The notes: a model not told the origin generated them from the letters alone. Shown: positions 9,356 to 17,658, counted from the first letter of the stretch. The stretch: 60,421 nucleotides of DNA from Streptomyces coryli (GCF_011044975.1 NZ_JAAKZV010000021.1:1-60421); one strand, 5' to 3'. Made by a program: numbers and translations.

Positions 9356-9396
9356 GAATGCTCCTCAGATTCTTTTCGTCTAGGGGGTGGCCGGAC

Positions 9397-9840
9397 TTAC
9401 TGCGCGACCTGGGTGATCTCGAACGGAACCGGCTTCTGAGCACCGTGCGGGTGCTCGGAGCCGCGGTAGACCTTCAGCTTCGAGAGCATCTGACGGCCCA
9501 GGGTGTTCTTCGGGAGCATGCCCTTGACGGCCTTCTCGATGGCCTTCTCCGGGGACTTCTCCAGCAGCTCCTCGTAGCGCATGGAGCGCAGACCACCCGG
9601 GTAACCGGAGTGGCGGTAGGCGAGCTTCTGGGTCCGCTTGTTGCCGGAGAGGTGCACCTTGTCGGCGTTGATGATGATGACGAAGTCACCAGCGTCGATG
9701 TGGGGCGCATACACCGGCTTGTGCTTGCCGCGGAGAAGCGTGGCGGCCTGGGTGGCCAGGCGGCCGAGGACAACGTCCTCGGCATCGATGACGTGCCACT
9801 GGCGCTCGACGTCGCCGGGCTTGGGGCTGTACGTACGCAC
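9397..9840 (-). CDS. rplM: 50S ribosomal protein L13 (uL13)
   Basis: Early-assembly protein of the large subunit. From GTG 9840 the protein is 147 residues, starting [19 protein letters not shown] after the initiator, as in other streptomycetes, and containing [18 protein letters not shown] and the [13 protein letters not shown] motif. An upstream in-frame GTG at 9855 would add five residues; the GAAGG eight bases before 9840 favours the shorter form. It is first in the rplM-rpsI operon and has a promoter-like sequence about 130 bp upstream. Confidence 0.97.
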   Translation of the reverse strand: MRTYSPKPGDVERQWHVIDAEDVVLGRLATQAATLLRGKHKPVYAPHIDAGDFVIIINADKVHLSGNKRTQKLAYRHSGYPGGLRSMRYEELLEKSPEKAIEKAVKGMLPKNTLGRQMLSKLKVYRGSEHPHGAQKPVPFEITQVAQ

Positions 9841-9966
9841 GGTCGTAGCCTTCACTTCTTCAATGAATGGGTCCTGACAAGGCCACCAGGTGATCGAGAC
9901 AGCCGTGGCGGCACGCGCGGGTGACGCAACCCGGGTGCACGCGGCTGTGATCAGCTGGTGAGCCGG

Positions 9967-9995
9967 TGTAAGGGCCCCTCACGTGAGAATGACAA
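9967..9995 (-). promoter_or_regulatory. Candidate rplM promoter with internal palindrome
   Basis: On the minus strand TTGTCA is followed after 17 bases by CTTACA. The spacer holds a perfect 10-bp palindrome, CTCACGTGAG (9978-9987), between the two promoter boxes, where a bound protein would block polymerase. The -35 is good and the -10 only fair. The transcript would have a leader of about 120 bases before rplM. Confidence 0.4.
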
Positions 9996-10054
9996 GCCAA
10001 TACACACAACGAACTGGCAGGATACCGGCTGTCCGCCAGGCAGGTCAAAACCGG

Positions 10055-11674
10055 TCAGCGGGACCGGGCCACCCGCCCCTCGTCCCACACCGCCTCGGAC
10101 GTCTCGCGCACCTTCCCATCAGCCCCGAAGACCAGGAACCGGTCAAAACTGCGGGCGAACCACCGGTCATGTGTGACGGCGAGCACAGTCCCCTCGTACG
10201 CCTCAAGACCCTCTTGCAGCGCCTCGGCGCTCTCCAGGTCCAGGTTGTCCGTCGGCTCGTCCAGCAGCAGCGCCGTCGTGCCCTGCAGCTCCAGCAGCAG
10301 GATCTGGAACCGGGCCTGCTGGCCGCCCGACAGGCGGTCGAAGCGCTGCTCTGCCTGCTTGGTCAGCTCGTAGCGGCGCAGCGCGCTCATCGCGGCGCCC
10401 CGGTCCTTGGCGTGCTCCTTCCACAGGATGTCGAGCAGCGTCCGCCCCATCAACTCCGGATGGGCATGCGTCTGCGCGAAGTGCCCGGGCACCACCCGCG
10501 CCCCCAGCTTCCAGGCCCCGGTGTGAGCGACGTCATCGCCGGCCAGCAGGCGCAGGAAGTGTGACTTCCCCGACCCATTGCTCCCGAGGACGGCGACCCG
10601 CTCCCCGTAGAAGACCTCCAGCGAGAAGGGCTTCATCAGCCCGCTCAGCTCAAGGTTCTCGCAGGTCACCGCCCGTACGCCGGTGCGTCCGCCGCGCAGC
10701 CGCATCTTGATGTCCTGCTCGCGCGGGGGCTGCTGCGGCGGGCCCGCCTCCTCGAATTTCTTCAGCCGGGTACGGGCGGCCTGCAGCCGCGAGGCCATGT
10801 CGGAGTTGAAGGCGGCCTTCTGCTTGTACATCAGCACGAGCCGCTTCAGCTTCGCGTGCTCCTCGTCCCACCGCTTCCGCAGCTCCTCGAAGCGCTCGAA
10901 GCGCTCCTTGCGGGCCTCGTGGTACGTGTCGAAGCCCCCGCCGTGCACCCACACATCGCTGCCCGCGGCCCCCGGCTCCACACTCACGATCTTCTCCGCC
11001 GACCGCGCCAGCAGCTCCCGGTCGTGCGAGACGAAGAGCACGGTCTTCGGCGTCTCCCGCAGCCGCTCCTCCAGCCACCGCTTGCCGGGGACATCCAGAT
11101 AGTTGTCCGGCTCGTCGAGCAGCAGCGTCTCGTCGGTCCCCCGCAGCAGCGCCTCCAGCACGAGCCGCTTCTGCTCGCCCCCGGACAGCGTGGACACCTC
11201 GCGCCACTGCGCCCGCTCGTACGGGGTCCCGAGCGCGGCCATCGTGCACTTGTCCCACAGCGTCTCGGCCTCGTACCCGCCGACCTCGGCCCAGTCCGCG
11301 AGCGCCTGCGCGTATTGCATCTGCGCGGCTTCGTCATCGCGGGTCATGATCCCGTGCTCGGCGTCGTCGACCGCCTTCGCCGCCACCTGGATCCGCGGCT
11401 GCGATACGGAGACCAGCAGGTCCCGCACCGTCCGCTCATCCCGTACGGACCCCACGAACTGCGGCATCACCCCGAGCCCGCCGCTCGCGGTCACGGTCCC
11501 GCCGTGCGGCTCCAGCTCCCCGCTGAGCAGCCGCAGCAGCGTGGTCTTCCCGGCACCGTTCGCCCCGACCAGGGCATACGCGGCACCCTCCCCGACCCGG
11601 AAGGAGACGTCGGCGAGCAGCGGCCTGCCGTCGGGCAGGTAGTACTCGAGGTGCGCGGCTTCCAGGTGACCCAT
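10055..11674 (-). CDS. ABC-F family ATPase
   Basis: A soluble protein with two ATP-binding cassettes and no membrane segment, as in ribosome-acting ABC-F proteins. The first cassette has Walker A GANGAGKTTLL, signature LSGGEQKRL and Walker B LLLDEPDNYLDV. The second has GSNGSGKSHFL, LSGGQQARF and LLLDEPTDNLDL. Between them (about residues 250-320) is a charged linker, HEARKERFERFEELRKRWDE, that would enter the ribosomal E site. Members either protect ribosomes from antibiotics or act in translation (EttA-like). The final residues do not allow a choice between them. It stands alone, 200 bp from rplM, with a promoter region shared or divergent from a membrane-protein gene on the other side. Confidence 0.92.
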   Translation of the reverse strand: MGHLEAAHLEYYLPDGRPLLADVSFRVGEGAAYALVGANGAGKTTLLRLLSGELEPHGGTVTASGGLGVMPQFVGSVRDERTVRDLLVSVSQPRIQVAAKAVDDAEHGIMTRDDEAAQMQYAQALADWAEVGGYEAETLWDKCTMAALGTPYERAQWREVSTLSGGEQKRLVLEALLRGTDETLLLDEPDNYLDVPGKRWLEERLRETPKTVLFVSHDRELLARSAEKIVSVEPGAAGSDVWVHGGGFDTYHEARKERFERFEELRKRWDEEHAKLKRLVLMYKQKAAFNSDMASRLQAARTRLKKFEEAGPPQQPPREQDIKMRLRGGRTGVRAVTCENLELSGLMKPFSLEVFYGERVAVLGSNGSGKSHFLRLLAGDDVAHTGAWKLGARVVPGHFAQTHAHPELMGRTLLDILWKEHAKDRGAAMSALRRYELTKQAEQRFDRLSGGQQARFQILLLELQGTTALLLDEPTDNLDLESAEALQEGLEAYEGTVLAVTHDRWFARSFDRFLVFGADGKVRETSEAVWDEGRVARSR

Positions 11675-11752
11675 GGGCGCGATTCTCCAGGGGGCGGATG
11701 CTCACGGCCACCGAATTCCGGGCGCCTCGGCCCAGCCGCTACAGTTCCGCCC

Positions 11753-12562
11753 ATGAGTTTCGGGTACGGCGGGGGCCCGGCCCCCGACTGGGAGCAGCTG
11801 GCCTCGCAGGCCGAGGCCGCGCGCAAGCGCAAGCGCGCGATCCTCCTCATCGTCTCCGCCGTCGTCGCCACCCTCGTGGTCGCCGGCGTCGTCGCCGCCG
11901 CCGTGGTCACCTCGGGCGACGGCAGCCCGTCCGCCGACGACAGCAGCCTGCCGTCGCCGCAGAAGCTGGACGACAAGGACGCGGATCCGACGTTCTCCGA
12001 CGTGAAGCCGCCGCCCGACCCGATGGACTTCATCTCCACCGCGAAGAACGACAAGGCGCCGCTCTCCGTCGGCAGCCTCTTCCCGGACAAGAAGGCCGAC
12101 ATCGCGGGCCGCGGCTACACCCGCGGCGCCACGTCCACCAGCAAGGACTGCGCGAAGGCCGGCCAGGAGGGCCTCGGCCCCGTACTCAAGAAGAACGGCT
12201 GCGACACCGTCTACCGCGTCACCTACACCCGCTCCGGCGTCGCCGTCACCATCGGCGTCGCGGTCTTCGACGACGCGACCAAGGCGGGCGCCGCCGCGAA
12301 GCAGGCGAAGGGCAACATCACCCCGCTCTCCGGCTCCGGCGTCCCGCAGTTCTGCCGCGGCACCGCCTGCCGGCTGACCGGCAACTCCCTCGGCCGGTAC
12401 GCGTACTTCACCATCGCCGGCTACACCAACGGGAAGTCCGTCGTCGTCGGCGAGACCAAGTCCAAGACCGCGGTCAAGGACGCCGGCGAGCTGGTCAACG
12501 AGCGGCTGATGGACCGCGGCCGCACCCAGGCGAGCGCGGCCGCCGAGGCCGAGGACCAGTAG
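11753..12562 (+). CDS. Single-pass membrane-anchored protein of unknown function
   Basis: A 269-residue protein starting MSFGYGGGPAPDWEQLA. After a short cytoplasmic part with a basic RKRKR cluster, one transmembrane helix (about residues 30-53, ILLIVSAVVATLVVAGVV) leads to an external domain. That domain starts with a Ser/Asp/Pro-rich linker and continues with a mixed region containing cysteines (SKDCAKAGQEG, KKNGCDTVYRVTY, FCRGTACRLTG) that may form disulfides. I do not recognise the family; such proteins are frequent in streptomycetes. It is convergent with the padR gene, their stops only 4 bp apart, and divergent from the ABC-F gene. Confidence 0.75.
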   Translation: MSFGYGGGPAPDWEQLASQAEAARKRKRAILLIVSAVVATLVVAGVVAAAVVTSGDGSPSADDSSLPSPQKLDDKDADPTFSDVKPPPDPMDFISTAKNDKAPLSVGSLFPDKKADIAGRGYTRGATSTSKDCAKAGQEGLGPVLKKNGCDTVYRVTYTRSGVAVTIGVAVFDDATKAGAAAKQAKGNITPLSGSGVPQFCRGTACRLTGNSLGRYAYFTIAGYTNGKSVVVGETKSKTAVKDAGELVNERLMDRGRTQASAAAEAEDQ

Positions 12563-12566
12563 GCGC

Positions 12567-13082
12567 TCAGCGCTCCTCGAGGATCGCGGGCAGCTCGTCC
12601 ATCCAGGCCAGGACCCCTTCCTCGTAACGGATGCCGAACGCGAGCGTGGCCTCCGTGAAGCGGTCGGGGCAGCCCGCGGCCCGCTGCTCCCGGTAGCCCG
12701 CGAGCCGCTTCTCGTGCACCGTGCGGTGCTCCGCGATGAACCCCATCAGCCGGTCCCGGTCCAGGGCCGAGCCGAAGGCGAGGGTGAGCAGCAGCGGGTA
12801 GCGGATCTGCTCGGTGCCGGGCGGCTCGGCGAGCCAGGCGCCGAAGGCGGCCCGGCCCTCGTCGGTGAGCCGGTACGGCTGCCGCGACCGGGGCCCGGCG
12901 GGTCCGGCCTCGACGAGGCCGCGCCGGTCGAGTGCGGCGAGCTCCCGGTAGACCTGGCTCCTGGTGAGGCTCCAGAAGTCGCCGATGAGCTGCTGCGCGG
13001 TGTGCACCAGCTCGTATCCGCTGGCCTCCCCGGCGTGCAGGAAGCCGAGCAGCGAGGCCGCGGTGGGGTTGAGGTCTGCCAT
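12567..13082 (-). CDS. PadR family transcriptional regulator
   Basis: A 171-residue winged-helix repressor. The N-terminal part has the PadR pattern: TAASLLGFLHAGEASGYEL, then FWSLTRSQVYRELAALDRRG and a wing around PRSRQPYRLTDEGRAAF. The C-terminal half is helical (AEHRTVHEKRLAGYREQ) as in the dimerising Vir_act_alpha_C domain. ATG 13082 is preferred over an ATG at 13181 because the domain begins right after it. It is divergent from a carotenoid oxygenase across about 90 bp containing repeated operator-like sequence. Control of itself and that enzyme is the natural inference. The inducer is unknown. Confidence 0.9.
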   Translation of the reverse strand: MADLNPTAASLLGFLHAGEASGYELVHTAQQLIGDFWSLTRSQVYRELAALDRRGLVEAGPAGPRSRQPYRLTDEGRAAFGAWLAEPPGTEQIRYPLLLTLAFGSALDRDRLMGFIAEHRTVHEKRLAGYREQRAAGCPDRFTEATLAFGIRYEEGVLAWMDELPAILEER

Positions 13083-13095
13083 CAGGTTCTTTCGC

Positions 13096-13144
13096 TTGAC
13101 ATTCCACTGTGGACGGTGTGCCATGAAAAGCACAGTCCACTGTG
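13096..13144. promoter_or_regulatory. Candidate PadR operator and promoter between padR and oxygenase
   Basis: TTGACA at 13096-13101 reads as a plus-strand -35 toward the oxygenase, though no good -10 follows at 17-18 bases. The sequence TCCACTGTG occurs twice in direct orientation, at 13103-13111 and 13136-13144, 33 bp apart, about three helical turns. GTGGAC at the left site and GTCCAC at the right also form an imperfect dyad spanning the whole region. This is where a PadR dimer pair would be expected to bind. Confidence 0.5.
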
Positions 13145-13171
13145 TCATGTCGACACAAGGAGGCGAAGACC

Positions 13172-14584
13172 ATGAGCCCACCGGATCACGGCATCGGGTT
13201 CCGCACCCTGGACGCCGAGACCACCGTCGCGGAGCTGCCGGTCAAGGGCGCGCTCCCCGGCTGGCTGGAGGGCAGCCTGCTGCGCAACGGCCCGGCGCGC
13301 TACGACGCGGGGGACCGCTCCGTGCGGCACTGGTTCGACGGCCAGGCGATGCTGCACCGCTTCACCCTCGCCGACGGCAAGGTCTCCTACGCGAACCGGT
13401 TCCTCGACACCCCCGCCAACCGCGCCATCGCGGCGGGACGGATCTCCTACCCCGAGTTCGCCACCGACCCGTGCCGCTCGCTGTTCGCCCGCTTCTTCAC
13501 CCGCTTCACGCGCAAGCCCAACGCGAACGCGAACGTCAACGTCACCCGCTTCGGCGACCGTTACGTCGCCCTGACCGAGACGCCGCTGCCGGTCGCGTTC
13601 GACCCGGACACGCTGGCGACGGCTGGAGTGGTCGGCTACGAGGACTCGCTGAGCGGCCAGTTGACCACCGCGCATCCGCACCAGGACCCCGCCACCGGCG
13701 ACCTGGTGAACTACCTGCTGCATTTCTCGCGCACCAGCGAGTACCGCGTCTACCGGCAGCCGGCCGCCGGCACCACCCGCGAGCTGATCGGCAGCCACCA
13801 GGTCGCCCGCCCGTCGTACATGCACAGCTTCGCGATCACCCGGCGGCACGTCGTCCTGGCCGAGTTCCCGCTCGTGGTGAACCCGCTGAGCATCGTCCTC
13901 AGCGGCCGCCCGTTCATCGAGAACTACCGCTGGGAGCCGGAGCGCGGCACCCGCTTCACGGTCATGGACGCGCGCGACGGCACCGTGCGCGGCACGTACG
14001 AAGGGCCCGCCTTCTTCGCCTTCCACCACATCAACGCCTTCGACGACGGCGACGACGTGGTGCTCGACATCTGCTCGTACGAGGACGCCTCGGTCATCGA
14101 CGCCCTGTACCTGGACCGGCTGCGCGCGGGCGGCGGCATCCCGGTCGCGCTCCCCACCCGCTACCGGATCAGCCTCGGCAGCGGCGAGGTCGGGGTGGAG
14201 CGGCTGGCGGAGGAGCCGCTGGAGCTGCCGCGCATCGCCTACGAGCGGCACAACGGCTCCCCGTATCGCTACGCGTACGGCGTGGGCGCCGGCGACCGCG
14301 ACGGCGGCGGCTTCATCGACCGGCTCGTGAAGCTCGATGTGACCACCGGGGACACCCTGCTCTGGTCCGGGGAGGGCTGCTATCCGGGCGAGCCGGTCTT
14401 CGTGGCGGCGCCGGACGCCGCGGGCGAGGACGACGGCGTCGTGCTGTCGGTGGTCCTCGACGCGGCGGCGGACTCGTCGTTCCTGCTGGTGCTGGACGCG
14501 CGGACGTACGAGATGCTGGCGCGGGCGGAGGTGCCGCACGCGGTCCCGTTCGGCTTCCACGGGATGTTCAGCGGCCGCTCGTAG
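13172..14584 (+). CDS. Carotenoid oxygenase (carotenoid/stilbenoid cleavage dioxygenase family)
   Basis: A 470-residue member of the non-haem iron(II) family that splits a double bond in carotenoids, apocarotenoids or stilbenes. The four iron-binding histidines are visible: AHPHQD (about 168), YMHSF (about 218), FAFHHINAFDD (about 285) and GFHGMF near the C-terminus (about 463). Early motifs LRNGPARYD and HWFDGQAMLHRF fit the family. Start at 13172 is supported by AAGGAGG with an eight-base spacer. No phytoene synthase or desaturase lies nearby, so the substrate must come from elsewhere or be environmental. It is divergent from a PadR regulator. The stop lies in a 26-bp tandem duplication shared with the convergent GH3 gene. 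Confidence 0.92.
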   Translation: MSPPDHGIGFRTLDAETTVAELPVKGALPGWLEGSLLRNGPARYDAGDRSVRHWFDGQAMLHRFTLADGKVSYANRFLDTPANRAIAAGRISYPEFATDPCRSLFARFFTRFTRKPNANANVNVTRFGDRYVALTETPLPVAFDPDTLATAGVVGYEDSLSGQLTTAHPHQDPATGDLVNYLLHFSRTSEYRVYRQPAAGTTRELIGSHQVARPSYMHSFAITRRHVVLAEFPLVVNPLSIVLSGRPFIENYRWEPERGTRFTVMDARDGTVRGTYEGPAFFAFHHINAFDDGDDVVLDICSYEDASVIDALYLDRLRAGGGIPVALPTRYRISLGSGEVGVERLAEEPLELPRIAYERHNGSPYRYAYGVGAGDRDGGGFIDRLVKLDVTTGDTLLWSGEGCYPGEPVFVAAPDAAGEDDGVVLSVVLDAAADSSFLLVLDARTYEMLARAEVPHAVPFGFHGMFSGRS

Positions 14585-14633
14585 CGGATCAGTACGGCTG
14601 CCGCCCGTAGCGGATCAGTACGGCTGCCGCCCG
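14582..14633. repeat. 26-bp perfect tandem duplication at a convergent gene junction
   Basis: The unit TAGCGGATCAGTACGGCTGC plus CGCCCG occurs twice head to tail. The first copy starts with the TAG stop of the oxygenase gene; the second contains the stop and last codons (GRQPY) of the GH3 gene on the other strand. One copy would suffice for both genes, so this looks like a recent slippage duplication. Confidence 0.95.
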
Positions 14634-16447
14634 TGCCCGTACTTGAACAGCGGCTCGCCCTCGCCGGTGCCGGCCTGAGCCTGCGCCACCGGCCCCGCCG
14701 CCGCCGTCCGCGGCCACGCCACCGGCAGCCGCCCGCTGAACCCGGCGCCGAAGAGCGCGTCCGTGATCCCCTGCCCCTCGGTGCCGGGCAGCCAGGAGGC
14801 CACAAAGGCGTCCGTCTGCTTCAGCTGCTCCCCGACCGCCAGCGGCCGCCCGGAGTACAGCACCCCGACGCACTTCTCCGCCCGCTCGCAGACTCCCGCC
14901 AGATCCCGCTCGTTCTCCGCCCCCAGCGACAGATCCTTCGCGTCGCCGAACCACTCCGCGTACGGCTTCTCCCCGCCGACCCAGATCCCGACGTCACCCC
15001 GCCCCTTGGTGACGACCTCGATCCCGGTCCCCCTGGTGGCCTTCCGCAGCGCCTCCAGGAAGGTCGTCCCCTCGGTGGTGTCGCCCTTGCCGCCCTGCCA
15101 CCCCATTGACCATCCGCCGAGCTGCCGCCCGAGATCATCGGCGCCATTGCCGCCCACGACGATCCGGTACGACCCGCGCTTCTTCAGCGGCAGCACCCCG
15201 TCGTTCTCCAGCAGCACCTGCGACCGCCGCACCGCCTCCCTGGCCACCTTGCGATGCCCGGCCGAGCCCACCGCGCGGGTCAGCTTCCGGTCGGCGACGG
15301 GCTGCTCGAAGAGCCCCATCCGCTCCTTTACGGAGAGAATCCGCCGCACCGCGTCGTCGACCCGCTTCTCGGGGATGCTGCCGTCCTTCACCCCGCCGAC
15401 GATGGCGTCCCGCACCCCGCGGTAGTCCTTGGACACCATCACCATGTCGATCCCGGCGTTGACCGCCCGGGCCACCTGCTCGGGCAGCCCGTTGCCGGGC
15501 AGCTGCTGCACGGCGTCGTAATCGCTGACCACGAAGCCCTTGAAGCCGAGCTCCCCCTTCAGCACCCCGCTGATCAGCTTCTTGTCCCCGTGCGTCTTCA
15601 CCCCGTCCACGCTCGAATACGAGGCCATCACCGACCCGACCCCGGCCTCGACCGCCTCCCGGTACGGCGCCAGGTGGACGTCCCGCAGCTCCTTCTCCCC
15701 CACCCGCACATCACCCTGGTCGATGATCTTGTCGCCCTCGGCCGACCCGTACGCGGTCGCCCCGTCACCCACGAAATGCTTGGCGGTGGCCAGCACGGAC
15801 CCGCGCCACAGCCGCTCCCCCTGCGTCGCCTTCACCGACGCCGCCCCGAGCTTCCCGACGACCGCCGGGTCCTGCGCGTATCCCTCGTACGTCCGCCCCC
15901 ACCGCACATCGCGCGGCACGCACAGGCAGGGCGTGAAGTTCCAGTTCACCCCGGACCCGAGCACCTCGTCGCGGGTGACCCGCTCGGCCCGTGCGACCAG
16001 CCCGGCGTCCCGGGTGGCCCCCATCCCGATCCGGTGCGGGAAGATCACGGCACCCTTGACCCCGCTCATGCCGTGCACGGCATCGGCCCCGTAAAGGAGC
16101 GGAATCCGCAGCCGGCTCCGCATGGCCGCCCGCTGATATCCCTCGACCATCCCGGCCCACTCGGCCGCGGTCCCGCGCTTGCCCATGGGCCCGCCGTCAT
16201 CGCCCCCGCTGAGCATGGCCCCGATGCCGAGCCGCCCCAGATCCTGCTCGTCCTCGAGGAAGGCGTTCTGCAGCTGGATCATCTGCCCGGCCTTCTCGCC
16301 GAGCGTCATCCGCTCCAGGCAGTCGTCGGCATCGGAGCAGCGGGACCGGGGAGCGGTGGTCCGCTCCCCGTCCGGCTCGGGGGTCCCGGCGCAGCCGCCG
16401 GCGACGAGAGCGAGCAGAACGGCACCAAATACGGATGGGACGCGCAT
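14615..16447 (-). CDS. Glycoside hydrolase family 3 lipoprotein
   Basis: A predicted surface-anchored beta-glycosidase (beta-glucosidase, beta-xylosidase or beta-N-acetylglucosaminidase type). From ATG 16447 the 610-residue protein starts MRVPSVFGAVLLALVAGGC, a lipoprotein signal with lipobox VAGGC. The GH3 N-terminal barrel follows: MTLGEKAGQMIQLQ, then CLCVPRDVRWGRTYE, ATAKHFVGDGAT and the nucleophile Asp in GFKGFVVSDYDAVQQL. The C-terminal GH3 domain (about 390 onward) has VLLENDGVLPLKK and ends LPVAWPRTAAAG. The family covers several sugars and the sequence alone does not fix the substrate. It stands alone, convergent with the oxygenase gene. Confidence 0.93.
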   Translation of the reverse strand: MRVPSVFGAVLLALVAGGCAGTPEPDGERTTAPRSRCSDADDCLERMTLGEKAGQMIQLQNAFLEDEQDLGRLGIGAMLSGGDDGGPMGKRGTAAEWAGMVEGYQRAAMRSRLRIPLLYGADAVHGMSGVKGAVIFPHRIGMGATRDAGLVARAERVTRDEVLGSGVNWNFTPCLCVPRDVRWGRTYEGYAQDPAVVGKLGAASVKATQGERLWRGSVLATAKHFVGDGATAYGSAEGDKIIDQGDVRVGEKELRDVHLAPYREAVEAGVGSVMASYSSVDGVKTHGDKKLISGVLKGELGFKGFVVSDYDAVQQLPGNGLPEQVARAVNAGIDMVMVSKDYRGVRDAIVGGVKDGSIPEKRVDDAVRRILSVKERMGLFEQPVADRKLTRAVGSAGHRKVAREAVRRSQVLLENDGVLPLKKRGSYRIVVGGNGADDLGRQLGGWSMGWQGGKGDTTEGTTFLEALRKATRGTGIEVVTKGRGDVGIWVGGEKPYAEWFGDAKDLSLGAENERDLAGVCERAEKCVGVLYSGRPLAVGEQLKQTDAFVASWLPGTEGQGITDALFGAGFSGRLPVAWPRTAAAGPVAQAQAGTGEGEPLFKYGHGRQPY

Positions 16448-16548
16448 ATCACCATGGAACCGCCCCGCCGCGCCCGAGCGGCCGCGGCGCGCGGGGGGCA
16501 TATGCCCGTCGTTGCCAAGCCGTCAAATTTTGAACAGAACCCTGTGAC

Positions 16549-16662
16549 GTGTCCACCGCAACCCACTCGACCGCCGCCGGTGTCTCTATCCCCGTCCGCA
16601 CCACCGCGGCCAAGCCGTACGGGGACTGGCTGACGAACTACTCCAGGCACCTCCCCGGCTGA
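16549..16662 (+). CDS. Possible 37-residue peptide gene
   Basis: An open frame from GTG 16549 to TGA 16662 encodes a peptide starting STATHSTAAGVSIPV and ending YGDWLTNYSRHLPG. It has about 33 of 37 third positions G or C, as real genes here do, and stops just before a strong hairpin that could terminate transcription from either side. It is basic, with Trp and Tyr near the C-terminus and no signal peptide. There is no convincing ribosome binding site, so start and reality are uncertain. I recognise no family. It is divergent from the GH3 gene and convergent with truA. Confidence 0.4.
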   Translation: MSTATHSTAAGVSIPVRTTAAKPYGDWLTNYSRHLPG

Positions 16663-16689
16663 TCCGGCCGCACCGGCCGCGTAAAAGCC

Positions 16690-16727
16690 GACGGGCCCGC
16701 TCTCCCCGGGGGAAGAGCGGGCCCGTC
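16690..16727. terminator. Perfect 14-bp hairpin between truA and the small ORF
   Basis: GACGGGCCCGCTCT pairs exactly with AGAGCGGGCCCGTC across a ten-base loop. It lies 16 bp after the truA stop on the minus strand and 27 bp after the small plus-strand frame, so it may act in both directions. Confidence 0.8.
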
Positions 16728-16743
16728 ACCTGTGCGGCCCCGG

Positions 16744-17589
16744 TCAGTCGCGCGGCAGCGTCCGCAGATTCCGGGCCTCGGCGTTACGGGCCGCCAGCTG
16801 CTCGTCCGCCGGGTAGCCGACCTCCTCGAGCGTCAGCCCGTGCGGCCGTACGACCTGCACCGACGAATCCCGCACCGCCGCCACCAGCACCTTCCCCGCC
16901 CACTCCGGCGGCCGGTGCCCGTCGCCGACGAAGAGCATCGCGCCGACCAGCGCCCGCACCATGTTGTGGCAGAAGGCGTCCGCCTTCACCGTGGCCTCGA
17001 GGATCCCGTCGGGGCGGCGCTCCCAGCGCAGCTCCTGCAGCGTGCGGATGGTGGTCGCGCCCTCGCGCTTCTTGCAGAAGGCGGCGAAATCGTGCTCGCC
17101 GAGCAGCCGGTCGGCCGCGGCGTTCATGGCCTCGAGGTCCAGCGTCCAGTTGTGCCAGAGGACGTGGTTGCGCAGCAGCGGATCCACCCCGCCGGGGTGA
17201 TCGCTGACCCGGTACGCGTACCGCCGCCAGATCGCCGAGAACCGCGCGTTGAAGTGCGCCGGCGCCTCGCTGATCCGCCAGATCCGGATGTCCTGCGGCA
17301 GCTTCCCCGCCAGCCGCCGCAACAGATGCGGCCCGTGCTCGTCCCACAGCTCCCGCGGCAGATCCACATGGGCGACCTGCCCACGGGCGTGCACCCCGGC
17401 ATCGGTCCGCCCCGCGACCGTCAGCTCAAAGCTCCGCTGCTCCCGCATCACCACCGGCAGCGCGGCCTCGATCTCCCCCTGCACGGTCCGCTGCCCGCGA
17501 TTCTGCTTGGCCCACCCGGAAAACCCGCCCCCGTCATACGCCAGATCCAGCCGCACCCGCACAAACCCGGGCTCCACCTCGTCACTCAC
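16744..17589 (-). CDS. truA: tRNA pseudouridine(38-40) synthase
   Basis: Isomerises uridines 38-40 in the anticodon stem-loop of tRNAs. The 281-residue protein has [21 protein letters not shown] near the start, and the catalytic aspartate in [17 protein letters not shown], followed by [10 protein letters not shown] and the later [18 protein letters not shown] block. It is the gene after rplQ, its usual neighbour in many bacteria, but a good terminator separates the two here. Identification is firm. Confidence 0.96.
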   Translation of the reverse strand: MSDEVEPGFVRVRLDLAYDGGGFSGWAKQNRGQRTVQGEIEAALPVVMREQRSFELTVAGRTDAGVHARGQVAHVDLPRELWDEHGPHLLRRLAGKLPQDIRIWRISEAPAHFNARFSAIWRRYAYRVSDHPGGVDPLLRNHVLWHNWTLDLEAMNAAADRLLGEHDFAAFCKKREGATTIRTLQELRWERRPDGILEATVKADAFCHNMVRALVGAMLFVGDGHRPPEWAGKVLVAAVRDSSVQVVRPHGLTLEEVGYPADEQLAARNAEARNLRTLPRD

Positions 17590-17620
17590 GCTGGCGATCC
17601 TCTCACTGCCGGCATACGCA

Positions 17621-17658
17621 AAAGGGCGGACCCGGCTCGTAATGAACCGGATCCGCCC
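17621..17658 (-). terminator. Terminator of the alpha operon after rplQ
   Basis: On the minus strand GGGCGGA.CCGG and CCGG.TCCGCCC form an interrupted 11-bp stem, followed by TTTT. It begins 11 bp after the rplQ stop. truA would then need read-through or its own promoter in the remaining 31 bp or inside rplQ. Confidence 0.8.
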
